64,000 nucleotides of DNA from JAWLGZ01 sp041690635 (GCA_041690635.1 JAWLGZ010000001.1:124001-188000); one strand, 5' to 3'; shown: positions 8,312-18,047, counted from the first letter of the stretch. Program-made: numbers and translations. Notes: generated by a model not told the origin, from the sequence alone.

Positions 8312-8496
8312 CAGGGGCTGGCCGAACCGGCAGCACCGTTCGGATGGGGCAAACGACTGATCGCGTTCACGCCGTATCTCCTCCCGGGCGATGGTGGTGT
8401 CAGCTTTGACGGCCAGCCTCATTTGCAGCGGGGGAGTTGTGTCAGCTGCGTAGCTTGGCTAGAGTAAGTGAGTGATTGATTGCTTGCTTTGGAGAA

Positions 8497-9111
8497 ATGG
8501 CATTGCGTAAATCGAGTGACGAGCGCCGCGAAGAGATTGTCCAGGCCGTGTTGGACCTGGCGGCGGAGCATGGGGTCAAGCGGGTGACCACACAGGCCAT
8601 CGCCGAACGGGTGGGGATCGCCCAACCCACTGTGTTTCGCCACTTCAAGACCCGCGACGCCATCCTGCGCGCCGCCCTGGAGTGGATCGGCAAGGGGTTG
8701 ATGACCGTGCTGACGCCGGTGCTGGCAGGCAGCGGCCCGGCCGACGAGCGCCTCCGCCAACTGCTCACCCGCCAGCTTCAGTTCATCAGTCATCGGAAGG
8801 GCTTGCCGCGGCTGCTTTTTTCCGAACGCCTGCACCTGGAAGACCCGGAACTCAAGGCGGTGGTCCGGCGCATCATGGATGCCTATACGGATCGCGTTGC
8901 CACCCTGTTGCGTGAAGGAATCGAGCAGGGCCGGTTTCGGTCCGAGCTCGACCCGGAAGAGACGGCCCAATTGATCGTGTCTCTGGTGCAGGGGCTGGTG
9001 ATGCGCTGGTCGCTCACCGACTTCACCCTCTCACTTGGGGAGCAGGGGGAGGTGTTGTGGCGGCTGCTGGGGCCGGCACTCCTTTCCCATGGCATTGAGC
9101 GGACCAGGTGA
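8497..9111 (+). CDS. TetR/AcrR family transcriptional regulator
   Basis: The 204-residue protein has an N-terminal helix-turn-helix at about residues 11-57 (REEIVQAVLDLAAEHGVKRV, then TTQAIAERVGIAQPTVFRHF) and a larger C-terminal ligand-binding domain. It is the first gene of a plus-strand set with a cytochrome c'-like gene and an RND efflux pair, so it probably represses that set. ATG 8497 was chosen over TTG 8476. A GGAG is very close upstream, which makes the start slightly uncertain. The bases 8469-8486 (AGTGAGTGATTGATTGC) contain short direct repeats that could be an operator. Confidence 0.92.
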   Translation: MALRKSSDERREEIVQAVLDLAAEHGVKRVTTQAIAERVGIAQPTVFRHFKTRDAILRAALEWIGKGLMTVLTPVLAGSGPADERLRQLLTRQLQFISHRKGLPRLLFSERLHLEDPELKAVVRRIMDAYTDRVATLLREGIEQGRFRSELDPEETAQLIVSLVQGLVMRWSLTDFTLSLGEQGEVLWRLLGPALLSHGIERTR

Positions 9112-9154
9112 ACGACCCCTTGCTGTGAACCGACCTGTTGAGGAGGAGATAGCC

Positions 9155-9589
9155 ATGCGTATGACCCGGTGGATCCGGTACTGGTGGTTGGGCGCTGTCA
9201 TGCCGGTGTTGCCGGCTCCGGCGCTGGCGGACGAACTCACCTTCCGCGATGTGATGCAGGGGCTCGCCCAGGAGATGGAACGGGTCAACGCCGCCCTGTT
9301 TGTGGAGGACTTCGCAACGCTCGCCGCGGCTGCCGAGGCGATAGCGGATCACCCCTCCCCTTCGCTCGCCGAGCGGCGGCGGGTCATGATGGCCCTGGGG
9401 CCCGGTATGGTGAAGCTGAAGGCGGCCGACACCGTGGTGCATGATGCGGCCCAGGCGCTGCGCGCGGCAGCCGAGGCCGGTGACATGGAGAGCGCTTTGG
9501 TTCATCAGCACAGCGTCATGAAAGGGTGCATCGCCTGCCATGACGCGTTTCGGAGCCGGCTGAAGGATGCGCTGGCGCCGGGGGGCTGA
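9155..9589 (+). CDS. Cytochrome c'-like (class II) periplasmic monohaem protein
   Basis: The 144-residue product has a signal peptide (about residues 1-25, cleavage after PALA), a mostly helical body and a single haem motif CIACH at residues 125-129 near the C-terminus, continuing HDAFRSRL. A C-terminal CxxCHxxFR is the hallmark of cytochrome c' and c-556. Such proteins bind NO or serve as small electron carriers. A strong AGGAGGAG sits 7 bases before the ATG. The gene lies between the TetR regulator and the RND adaptor, an unusual partner for an efflux system. Confidence 0.82.
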   Translation: MRMTRWIRYWWLGAVMPVLPAPALADELTFRDVMQGLAQEMERVNAALFVEDFATLAAAAEAIADHPSPSLAERRRVMMALGPGMVKLKAADTVVHDAAQALRAAAEAGDMESALVHQHSVMKGCIACHDAFRSRLKDALAPGG

Positions 9590-9602
9590 CGGGAGAGAGG
9601 CC

Positions 9603-10736
9603 ATGACGACGGCAGACTCGCCCCGAATCTCGCGCCGGCAGCGGCGGACCCTCATCGTCATCGGCCTGCTTCTGGCGAGCTGGATCGGGTGGGCCGCCAT
9701 CACACGCGTGCAGGCACGCCTGGATCCCGTCGCCGCCCCGGCGGCCGTGCCCACGGCAGTCGAGGTGGTGGAGTTGCAGGAACAGGCCTACGCGGTGACC
9801 CGCCGGTATCGGGGCAGCCTCGAGGCGGAGAGACGCGCCGTTGTTTCGGCCCGTCTCACCGCCCCGGTGCTGGAGGTCCTCCATTGGGAAGGGAGTGCGG
9901 TGGGCAAGCATGCATCATTGATGCGGCTGGACCCGACCGAGTCGGAGCAGGAGGTGGCGCGTCTCGATGCGGTGGCGGAACGCATCGCCGCCGAACTGCG
10001 GATGGCCCACCAGAATCAGACCCGCCAGGAGGCCCTGCACGCACGGGATCTGACCCCGGAGCACTCCCTGGATGAGGCACGCCAGCGGGTGGAGATGCTG
10101 GAGGCGCAGCAGAAGGAGAACCGTGCCGCCCTGGCACTGGCGCATACCCGCCTCGGTTACGCCGAAGCGCGCGCCCCCTTCGCCGGCATCATCCAGCGGG
10201 TGTACGCGAAACCCGGCGAGATGGCAGCGGCCGGGAAACCCCTGGTGGAGTTGGTGGCCTCCGAGCCGCTCAAGGCGGTGATTGCCGTCCCGCAGGCCGA
10301 GGCGGCGGCCATGACCCCCGGGCTCGCGGTCCGTCTTGAAGTACCCGCGCTCAGGCGCTCCTGGGTCTCCACCCTGGCGCGGGTCCACCCGATTCTGGAA
10401 CCGGGCACCCGCAATGCGATGGTGGAGGCCTTCATTCCAGCCACCGGCACACCATTACGCCCCGGTATGGCCGTGGAGGCGCTGATCACGCTTGAGCAGG
10501 GCGCCGGTCTGCCGGTGCCGACCCACGCCGTACACAACGACGCCCAAGGTGCCTTCGTGTGGACGGTACGCGAGCGTACCGTGCGGCGACACGCCGTGGA
10601 ACCGGGCCCGGCCCGTGACGGCGTGACCTGGATCCGTGCCGGTCTTGAACCCGGCGTGAAGGTGATTACGACCCCCGATCCGCGGCTGGCCGAGGGCGAT
10701 CCGGTGTCGGTGCCGGAACCCGCAGGTCCGCGCTGA
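9603..10736 (+). CDS. RND efflux periplasmic adaptor (membrane fusion protein)
   Basis: The 377-residue protein begins with a basic stretch and one membrane helix (RTLIVIGLLLASWIGWAAIT). It then shows the barrel-sandwich halves YRGSLEAERRAVVSARLTAP and YAEARAPFAGIIQRVYAKPG around an alpha-helical hairpin (about residues 110-180), followed by beta-barrel and membrane-proximal parts. It links the inner-membrane RND pump to an outer-membrane channel. GAGAGG lies upstream of the ATG. The stop overlaps the pump start (TGATG), showing translational coupling. No outer-membrane factor gene is nearby. Confidence 0.93.
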   Translation: MTTADSPRISRRQRRTLIVIGLLLASWIGWAAITRVQARLDPVAAPAAVPTAVEVVELQEQAYAVTRRYRGSLEAERRAVVSARLTAPVLEVLHWEGSAVGKHASLMRLDPTESEQEVARLDAVAERIAAELRMAHQNQTRQEALHARDLTPEHSLDEARQRVEMLEAQQKENRAALALAHTRLGYAEARAPFAGIIQRVYAKPGEMAAAGKPLVELVASEPLKAVIAVPQAEAAAMTPGLAVRLEVPALRRSWVSTLARVHPILEPGTRNAMVEAFIPATGTPLRPGMAVEALITLEQGAGLPVPTHAVHNDAQGAFVWTVRERTVRRHAVEPGPARDGVTWIRAGLEPGVKVITTPDPRLAEGDPVSVPEPAGPR

Positions 10737-13700
10737 TGCCTTGGCCGCGCCTCATTCTGCACCACCGGCATGCGGTCATTGCGCTGCTCATCGGGGTACT
10801 GGTGCTGGGTTTTCAGGCACGCTTTTCGTTGCCTGTCCAGCTGTTCCCCGATACCGACCCGCCGACGGTGTCGGTCATCACCGAGTACCCGGGGATGGCC
10901 GCGGCCGATGTGGACAGCGACCTGACCCGGCTCCTGGAGGAGGAGATCGCCGGCATCGACGGTGTGGCACGCATCGCCTCCAGCAGTCAGACGGGGCTGT
11001 CCGTGGTGCAGGTCGAATTCCGCTATGGCCGCGAGGCAGCGCTCGCAACCGTGGATGTCCAGAACAGCATCAGCCGCATCCGGCGGGAGCTCCCGCCGGG
11101 GATCGGCGAGCCGCAGGTGCTGGAGTTCTCCACCGCCGACAAGCCGATCATCACCGCCGCCCTGCAAGGGCAGGGGATTGCGCTGGCCGAGGTGCGTGAA
11201 CTGGCGGACAACGCCATACGTGAACGCCTGGAGCGGGTCCCCGGCGTGGCGGCGGTGGATATCTTCGGCGCCCACAAGCGTGAGCTGCACGTGGCGCTGC
11301 ACCAGGAACGGCTCGCGGCCGTCGGGCTGGAGATGGAGCAGGTGGTGCAGGCCCTTGCCGCCTGGAATCTCAGTGCGCCGGGCGGGCGCATCCGCTATGG
11401 CGGGCTCGAGAGCGTGGTGCGCTTCGATGCGCCCATCCGCAGCGCCGAAGAGGCGGCGGAAATCGTGCTCGCCGCCGACGGCGCGCACCGGGTGCGCCTC
11501 GGTGAGGTGGCCACCGTGCAACTCGCCCCGGGCGAGGTCCGTTCCGCCTATCGCTACAACGGGCAGCCTGCCATTGCGGTTCAGGTGCTCAAGCGCAGCG
11601 AGGCCAATACGGTGGAGGTGGCGCGGGCGGTGCGCGAGGCGCTCGCCGCACTCCAGGAGAGTCACCCGACCCTGGAGATCGACATCGCCGATGACGATTC
11701 GGTCTTTACCGAGCACGTGGTCGCCGACATGACCAAAACGGTGCTGGTCGCCATCGTCCTGACCGTACTCATCGTCCTGCTGTTTCTGGCCGACCTGCGC
11801 CAGGCGGCGATCATCGCCCTCACCATTCCGGCCGCCTTCCTGGCCACTTTCGGCCTCATGCAGTTGGCGGGGCTCGATCTCAACATGGTCACTCTGTCGG
11901 CGCTGATCTTGGCCATCGGTCTCCTGGTGGACGACGGGATCGTGGTGCTGGAGAACATCCACCGGCATATGACCGACCAGGGCAAGTCACCGGCCCGGGC
12001 GGCGGTGGAGGCCACGGCCGAGGTGTTCGGCGCCAAACTCGGCGGCTCCCTCACCACGCTCAGTGTGCTGGTGCCGTTGATGTTTCTGGGGGGCTTCGTG
12101 GGTGAGCTGTTCCGCCCCCTGGCGCTGACACTCGCCTTTGCGCTTTCCAGCTCCTTCCTTATGGCGGTCAGCCTCATCCCGCTGCTCGGCGCCTACTGGC
12201 TCAAGCCCGACACCGGACATCGGCGCAGGCCGTTGGGTGCGTGGTTCACTCGCGGACTGGATTCCGTGCAGACCATGTACCTGGCCGGGCTGCACGCCGC
12301 GCTGCACCGCCCGTTCAGCACCCTGGCCGTTGCATCGCTCCTGCTGCTCGCAAGTCTGGCCATGCTGCGCGTGATCGGCAGCGAAATGCTGCCCCGCTTC
12401 GATTCCGGCAGCTTTCGGGTGCTGGTGGACGGGGTCCCGGGGGCACCGCTGGAAGAGACTGTGCGGGCGGTGATCGCGGTCGAGTCCCTGCTGGTGGACG
12501 CGGAGTACACCACCGGCGTAAGCGCACGGCTGGGCCACGAGCCCGAGGCTCGCGCCCTGGGCGATCGCGGCGCCATGGGCGTCAACCAGGCCGAGATCAC
12601 GGTGAGCCTCGTGCCACGCACCAAACGGCGCCAGGATCAGTGGCAAATCATGGAAGGGGTACGCCGGATACTGGACGGCACACCCGGGGTGGTGCTCGGG
12701 GTGCCCAAGGAGATGGGCGGTACCGCACGGGCGAGCACCGCGGCTCCCGTGCTGGTACGCATCAGCGGCCCCGAGCCGGAGCAACTGGATGCCCTCGGCG
12801 ATAGCCTGCTTGCACATCTGCATGGCATCTCCGGTATCACCGACCTGTACAAGGACTGGGCCCTGGATACGCCCGAGATACAGGTACGCCTGGACCGGGA
12901 ACGCGCCGCCGAGTTGGGCCTCACCGGCATCCAGGTGGCACAGGCGGTGCACCGTGCGGTCGAGGGGCAGATCGCCACCCGCTACCGGCAGCCGCTGCTA
13001 CGCGATCTCAATGTGGTGGTGCGCTACGCCGAAGAGGACCGCAGATACCCCGAACAGCTGGAGGCGATCACCCTCCCCTCCCCCGCCGGCCCGATACCCC
13101 TGCGCGAGGTGGCCGCCCTGGAAATGCGCCCGGGACCGCGCCTGCTCACCCGCGAAGACGGCCAGCGTACCCTGGAGGTGTTGGGCTTCCATCTCGGGCG
13201 GCCGCTCTCCGAGGTGGTGGCCGATGTCGAGAGGCGCCTGGTGCAGTTCACGCCGCCGCCTGGCTACCAGGTGGTGCTGGCGGGGGAGCAGGATGATTTC
13301 CAGGAGGCACGCGGCCGCATGGGCCGGGCGATGGCGTTGGCGGCGATGGCGGTCTATCTGCTCCTGGTGGTGCAGTTCCGCAGTTTCCGCCATCCGGTTA
13401 CGGTCATGAGTGCGGTGCCCCTGCAGTTCATCGGTGTGGTTGCGGCACTGCTGGTGGCCGGCAAGTATCTCTCCATGCCCGCCCTGCTCGGCATCATTCT
13501 GCTGGTCGGGATCGTGGTGAACAACGGCATCATTCTGCTGGACTTCGCCCGCCAGCGACGCGCTGAGGGAATTGCTCTGGAGCGGGCCATCACCGATGCG
13601 GTGGCGGCCCGCTTCCGCCCCATCATGATGACCGCCCTCTCCACCGTGGCGGGGATGTTGCCTCTGGCGCTGGAAATGGCAGTGGGCGCGGAGCGCTTCT

Positions 13701-13837
13701 CACCTATCGCCACGGTGATCATCGGCGGCATCACTGCCGCGACCGTACTTACTTTGGTCGTGGTGCCCTCCCTGTACGTCCTGCTCGAGCGGAATCGAAA
13801 CAAGAAGCCCGAAGGGGGCGAGCCGCTCTCCCCGTGA
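10736..13837 (+). CDS. RND family efflux pump, inner-membrane subunit
   Basis: The 1033-residue protein has the AcrB/MexB layout: a first helix (HAVIALLIGVLVLGFQARF), a large periplasmic loop, helices 2-6 with the proton-relay pair Asp399-Asp400 in ILAIGLLVDDGIVVLENIHR, a second periplasmic loop, and a C-terminal helix bundle (LLGIILLVGIVVNNGIILLD, then PIMMTALSTVAGMLPLALEM). The Asp pair and the lack of a metal-site signature point to the hydrophobic/amphiphilic exporter group; the substrate is unknown. It is translated with the adaptor and probably controlled by the upstream TetR gene. Confidence 0.95.
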   Translation: MPWPRLILHHRHAVIALLIGVLVLGFQARFSLPVQLFPDTDPPTVSVITEYPGMAAADVDSDLTRLLEEEIAGIDGVARIASSSQTGLSVVQVEFRYGREAALATVDVQNSISRIRRELPPGIGEPQVLEFSTADKPIITAALQGQGIALAEVRELADNAIRERLERVPGVAAVDIFGAHKRELHVALHQERLAAVGLEMEQVVQALAAWNLSAPGGRIRYGGLESVVRFDAPIRSAEEAAEIVLAADGAHRVRLGEVATVQLAPGEVRSAYRYNGQPAIAVQVLKRSEANTVEVARAVREALAALQESHPTLEIDIADDDSVFTEHVVADMTKTVLVAIVLTVLIVLLFLADLRQAAIIALTIPAAFLATFGLMQLAGLDLNMVTLSALILAIGLLVDDGIVVLENIHRHMTDQGKSPARAAVEATAEVFGAKLGGSLTTLSVLVPLMFLGGFVGELFRPLALTLAFALSSSFLMAVSLIPLLGAYWLKPDTGHRRRPLGAWFTRGLDSVQTMYLAGLHAALHRPFSTLAVASLLLLASLAMLRVIGSEMLPRFDSGSFRVLVDGVPGAPLEETVRAVIAVESLLVDAEYTTGVSARLGHEPEARALGDRGAMGVNQAEITVSLVPRTKRRQDQWQIMEGVRRILDGTPGVVLGVPKEMGGTARASTAAPVLVRISGPEPEQLDALGDSLLAHLHGISGITDLYKDWALDTPEIQVRLDRERAAELGLTGIQVAQAVHRAVEGQIATRYRQPLLRDLNVVVRYAEEDRRYPEQLEAITLPSPAGPIPLREVAALEMRPGPRLLTREDGQRTLEVLGFHLGRPLSEVVADVERRLVQFTPPPGYQVVLAGEQDDFQEARGRMGRAMALAAMAVYLLLVVQFRSFRHPVTVMSAVPLQFIGVVAALLVAGKYLSMPALLGIILLVGIVVNNGIILLDFARQRRAEGIALERAITDAVAARFRPIMMTALSTVAGMLPLALEMAVGAERFSPIATVIIGGITAATVLTLVVVPSLYVLLERNRNKKPEGGEPLSP

Positions 13838-13922
13838 AACGGTAAATCCATGCCGTTTGCTCAGATTTAACAATCGAAGAAGCCTGCCAGAGAAAGAAAT
13901 ATGGACCCCGTGGAGCGCAGCA

Positions 13923-15440
13923 GTGTTTAGATCAACGACGGTGGGAACACGTTTGGCCGGGTTGATCGCACTGCTATGCGCTATCGCGGTTGCGATGTGG
14001 GTGATGGGTCTGCTCGGAATACAGAGCAGCAACCAGGCACTCGAGACGATCTATCGCGATCGGGTGCTGCCGCTCAAATACTTCAAGCGTGTCGCGGACG
14101 AATATGCCGTCTCGATCGTCGGCGCGGTCGACAGGGCCAACAACGGTCTCCTGACCGCAGAAGAAACGCTGAAGGCGATACGGGAGGCCAGAACGCGCAT
14201 CAGGGCGGCGAGGGATGCCTATGCGGCGACTTACCTCATACCCGAGGAGGTACCGTCGGCATCCGAAGCCGATCGGCTCTTCGAGAGCGCAGACCGCCAG
14301 ATAGACAGTATCGAACAGGTCCTGTCCGAAAGTCGCGGGAGGCTGAACGGCGGGAGTGCCGAGTTCCTCGGACCACTCTATACCGCAATCGATCCCATCG
14401 GCCGGCAAGTGGCGGAACTGGTTGCCCTGCAACTGCAGGTGGCCGAGACGGAATTCCAGAAGGCGCAGGACAATTACGTTCGCATGCGCAATCTCGGCAT
14501 CGTTCTGCTCGTGTTGGGCCTTTGTCTCGGAGCCCTCATCGGTTACCGCATCGTGCACGGCCTGTTACGCCAATTGGGCGGCGAGCCCACCTACACGGCG
14601 GCCGTCGCCAATCGCATCGCCGGCGGCGATCTGAGCATCAGGATCGCCCTAAAAATAGGGGATACAGACAGCCTGCTCTTCGCAATGCGGAACATGGTGG
14701 AGAAGCTGTCTCAAACGATGACCGAGCGAGCACGGGCAGAGGAGGAACTGCGGCGGGTGAACCGTGAACTTGAGGAGTTTGCCTATGTGGCTTCGCACGA
14801 TCTCAAGGCGCCCCTGCGGGCGGTGGCGAATCTGGCGCTGGTGATCGACGAGGATGCAGCCGATCAACTCGATGAGGGGAACCGGGAGCGCCTGCGGCTG
14901 TTACGCCAACGAATGGTGCACATGGACACACTTATCGGCGGCCTCCTTTCCTACGCCAGAGTCGGCACAATCACGCCGGACATGTGCGAACAGGTACCCC
15001 TGACTCCGCTCCTTGCCGAACTGATCAACGAACTATCTTTTCCACCGGACTTTCGGGTCGAAGTTCACGACTCACTACCAATCCTCAAGGCCAATCGCTT
15101 GCACCTGAGGCAGATCTTCCAAAACCTGATCACCAATGCTGTCGAGCACCATGATCGGCCGGAAGGCGCTGTCAGGATAGTTTCGCAGGAGCGCGCCAGG
15201 GCTTGGCTTATCGATGTGGCCGATGATGGAGCCGGCATTCCCCCTGAAGCACGTGACACCGTCTTCAAGATGTTCAGCAGTCGTTACGGGAGTGGCGGTG
15301 ACGATCACGCCGGGATCGGCCTGGCCGTGGTGCGCAAGCTCGTGCTCCGTTACGGTGGGACGGTCGAAATCACGGACAATCAGCCCCGCGGGGCCGTTCT
15401 TCGGATCATCTGGCCGAAGGAAGAGGGATGCGATCTTTGA
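13923..15440 (+). CDS. Membrane sensor histidine kinase with four-helix sensor domain and HAMP
   Basis: From GTG 13923 the product is 505 residues. A first membrane helix (LAGLIALLCAIAVAMWVMGL) is followed by a helical periplasmic domain of the chemoreceptor four-helix type (about residues 30-165), a second helix (LGIVLLVLGLCLGALIGYRI), a HAMP region, the H-box LEEFAYVASHDLKAPLRAV, the N-box NLITNAVEHH and G-boxes DDGAGIPPEA and HAGIGLAVV. The phosphate should go to a response regulator that is not present here. The open frame also allows TTG at 13857, but GTG 13923 has a GGAG 8 bases upstream. It follows the RND gene by about 85 bases. Confidence 0.9.
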   Translation: MFRSTTVGTRLAGLIALLCAIAVAMWVMGLLGIQSSNQALETIYRDRVLPLKYFKRVADEYAVSIVGAVDRANNGLLTAEETLKAIREARTRIRAARDAYAATYLIPEEVPSASEADRLFESADRQIDSIEQVLSESRGRLNGGSAEFLGPLYTAIDPIGRQVAELVALQLQVAETEFQKAQDNYVRMRNLGIVLLVLGLCLGALIGYRIVHGLLRQLGGEPTYTAAVANRIAGGDLSIRIALKIGDTDSLLFAMRNMVEKLSQTMTERARAEEELRRVNRELEEFAYVASHDLKAPLRAVANLALVIDEDAADQLDEGNRERLRLLRQRMVHMDTLIGGLLSYARVGTITPDMCEQVPLTPLLAELINELSFPPDFRVEVHDSLPILKANRLHLRQIFQNLITNAVEHHDRPEGAVRIVSQERARAWLIDVADDGAGIPPEARDTVFKMFSSRYGSGGDDHAGIGLAVVRKLVLRYGGTVEITDNQPRGAVLRIIWPKEEGCDL

Positions 15441-15550
15441 TGGGTCACGCGCAGCCAGTCAGCATCCGCATCGGGTGATGTCTGACGCTGCGCGGCGGGC
15501 ACAGAGTGCGAGCGGGAGCCGTTAAAATCCAATCAACGCTTCGCGGCGTT

Positions 15551-16689
15551 TCATCGACCTGGACCTCCCGTCACCAGCCACTCCTCCAACGCCCCTGACG
15601 CCATCGGGCGGGCGAACAGGAACCCCTGCAGGATGTCACAGCCCAGGTCGGCCAGGAACCGGCGCTGGTTATCTGTTTCGACCCCTTCCGCCACCACCGT
15701 GAGCTCGAACTGGCGCGCCAGTGTAACCACGGCGCCAGCGACGGCGGCGTCGGTTCGGGATTGCGGCAGGTGCTGTACAAAGCTGCGATCCAGCTTCAAC
15801 ACGTGCAGCGGCAGGCTGCTCAACACCGCCAGTGACGAATAGCCGGTGCCGAAATCATCCAGGGCCAGTTGCACGCCCCTTTCGCGAAGACGCCGGAGTG
15901 CAAATGCGGCACCTTCCGGGTGCTGCATGGCGGCCGATTCGGTGATCTCCAGCTCGAGTGCACCGGGCGGTGCGCCGGTGGCCTTCAGCAGGTTTTCGAT
16001 CCGCCCCGCCAGGTCGCTGTCACGAAGCTGCCGCGGTGACAGATTGACCGCCACCCGGGGAACAGGGATCCCCCGCTGCTGCCAGTCGACGATCTGCCTT
16101 GCGGCCTCCTCCAACGCCCAGTCACCAAGTTCGGTGATCAGGCCGGACTCTTCCGCGACCGGAATGAACACGCCCGGCGCCACCAGCCCGCGCTCGGGGT
16201 GGCGCCAGCGCAGCAGTGCCTCGACGCCGGCAAGCTGCCCGCTGCCGGCCTCACCTGCGGCTGATAGTGCAACTCCAGCTGACCACGGCCTACCGCCCGT
16301 CGCAATGCGCTCTCGAGTGAAAGGCGCTGGTGGGTCAACCCGACCCGCAGGCGATCGTGGATGTAGGACCGGTCGTAGCTGCCCTCGGTCAGGCGTGCGA
16401 AGTAATGCCCGTGCGCCGCCTTGAGGCGGGCGACCGCGGCATCATCGGGCAACAGCGCAGCGAGTTCCGGGAACTGTCGCAGATACCGGTAGAAGCCATC
16501 TGCGAAGCCGTGCTGCGCCGCGGCCAGCCGATCCCGGATCGTCCGAAGGTAGTCGGCGTCCTCCTGGGTCAACTCGAGGAAGCGTTTGCGGACCTCGATC
16601 TCGCCCGGGTCGATACCCATCTCGGCAGCAATGCCGGCGAAATCCAGGGCAAGGGCCCCCGCGGCCGGCCGTGCGACAGCCCCGTTCAT
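15551..16689 (-). pseudogene. Globin-EAL c-di-GMP phosphodiesterase, frameshifted and internally deleted
   Basis: The 5' part (16689 to about 16255) encodes a globin-coupled sensor domain (IEVRKRFLELTQEDADYLRT, ending in RVGLTHQRL) that joins at once to an EAL linker LESALRRAV and LELHYQPQV. The EAL domain then continues in another frame to 15551, with AGVEALLRWRHPERGLVAPG, VAVNLSPRQLRD, LALDDFGTGYSS and VAEGVET. The two frames join if one base is restored near 16255. Two lesions are therefore visible: a single-base frameshift, and loss of the globin C-terminal half and of any GGDEF domain. The start overlaps the MCP-like gene stop (TGATG) and has GGAGG upstream. An EAL motif appears as ELEITESAAM. 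The frameshift could be a sequencing error; the missing globin half cannot. Confidence 0.85.
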
Positions 16690-17792
16690 CAAGGACCTCC
16701 CCGTACTTGCTCCAGCATCTGGCCCATCCCTCCCATTACCGTCAAATTGGCCTGCTCCATGCGGGTAAGGGCATCCAGAGCTCCGGGAAAATCCCCTTCA
16801 CGGCAACGGGCAACCGCATGCCTGGCGCTGTCGTGCACCTCCTTGTGGGGCGCCTCCATCTCGCGGTAGCCCGGCAGGGTCTGGAAGGTATCCCGCCCCT
16901 CCCCTTCGTAATACCACCGACCGAGAGCGCAGTGTGTTTCGTCGGGCAGTTCATCCGGCCCGAGGTCCGACAGGCTGAGGAGCACCTTGTAGACCTCGAG
17001 CTTGAGAGTGAGCTCCTCGATGTTGGCCGATTCGGCATTGGCGAGCATCGACGAAGAGGTGATGGTCTCCTGCATCTTTCGGGACAGCCCGAGCAAGCGC
17101 TGCATGCTCTGCACGGCCGATTCACTCTCCCGGCTGAAGCGGGCGGTCTCATCCGCCCCGATCTCCATGACCTCCCTGGCCTGGGTGGTCTCCTGCTGAA
17201 TGGTGGCCACAAGGGCGGCGATCTCCGTGGTCGCCTTGGCGGTGTTCCCCGCCAGATCGCGCACCTCGTCGGCAACCACGGCAAAACCACGGCCTGCCGC
17301 ACCGGCCCGGGCCGCCTCGATTGCCGCGTTGAGGGCGAGGAGATTGGTCTGATCGGCGATCCCCCTGATCAGCTGAACGATACGGTCGATCTCCCCGGCC
17401 CGCACGGAGAGCACCTCAACGCGCTCGCCTGCGGATGTGATACGGGCGAACATGGCCTGCATGTTCTCGGCGATCTTTTCAAAGGCAGCCCGGCTGGCGT
17501 CGGACTCGCCGGCCGTCGTGGAGAGCGTGGCCCGTTCATCGTTCAATTGGCCCGACAACCTCGCAAATGACTGCCGTATTCCGGCAAGCGACTCGCCGAA
17601 GCGTGGGATATTGCCGGCCACGCCCTGCAGAAGCGCCTGCCGAGGCAAAGAAGCGATCCGCTCCGCCTCCAACGCCTCGAGACTGTGTCTCGCAGTTGCC
17701 AGCTCTTCATGCAAGGCCTGGTTGGTCGCCTTCAGTTCTGTGTTTTCGGCCAGAGCCTCGGCGAGCGCCCGTTTCCACTTGCGTCCGAACAT
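16689..17792 (-). CDS. Soluble methyl-accepting chemotaxis-like protein with C-terminal CZB zinc domain
   Basis: The 367-residue protein has no membrane helix. A coiled coil (about residues 8-45, [20 protein letters not shown]) leads to an MCP signalling tip with [20 protein letters not shown] and [13 protein letters not shown] at about 145-190. The C-terminus has the chemoreceptor zinc-binding (CZB) signature: [12 protein letters not shown] and [10 protein letters not shown] provide the conserved His, Cys, His and His ligands. CZB domains sense zinc or hypochlorous acid and can control cyclases. It overlaps the globin-EAL gene start, which suggests the pair once formed one sensory unit. GGAGGGG lies upstream of ATG 17792; the longer frame to 18053 runs through the tandem repeat and is not coding. 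Confidence 0.92.
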   Translation of the reverse strand: MFGRKWKRALAEALAENTELKATNQALHEELATARHSLEALEAERIASLPRQALLQGVAGNIPRFGESLAGIRQSFARLSGQLNDERATLSTTAGESDASRAAFEKIAENMQAMFARITSAGERVEVLSVRAGEIDRIVQLIRGIADQTNLLALNAAIEAARAGAAGRGFAVVADEVRDLAGNTAKATTEIAALVATIQQETTQAREVMEIGADETARFSRESESAVQSMQRLLGLSRKMQETITSSSMLANAESANIEELTLKLEVYKVLLSLSDLGPDELPDETHCALGRWYYEGEGRDTFQTLPGYREMEAPHKEVHDSARHAVARCREGDFPGALDALTRMEQANLTVMGGMGQMLEQVRGGP

Positions 17793-17966
17793 GACCCCTC
17801 CATAACTGACCGCTGTTGTCGGGCATTTAGTTGACAACCGTACTATGGAACTCGGTTGGCGGATTTGATCAAGGTCAAGAGGGATGGGGGACACATCTGC
17901 ACACGAGATTGCGTAACGGAAATGCCCGTACGGTATCGGGCAGGTCGACAACGAGTGTGCCGGCTT

Positions 17967-18039
17967 GTGGGGAAAGCGGGTGGGGAAAGCGGGTGGGGAA
18001 AGCGGGCGGGGAAAGCGGGTGGGGAAAGCGGGTGGGGAA
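17967..18039. repeat. Tandem array of a 13-base unit, about 5.6 copies
   Basis: The unit GTGGGGAAAGCGG is repeated at 17967, 17980, 17993, 18006 and 18019, with a partial copy from 18032. The fourth copy has one T-to-C change. The period is not a multiple of three and the array lies upstream of the MCP-CZB gene, so it is a noncoding minisatellite. The rest of the 336-base gap (17793-18128) holds no gene. Confidence 0.95.
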
Positions 18040-18047
18040 GCCCGACC

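Noticed and set aside
9915..11968. Long minus-strand open frames inside the RND adaptor and pump genes
   Set aside because: They are His/Gln/Arg-rich shadows of the plus-strand genes, without family features.
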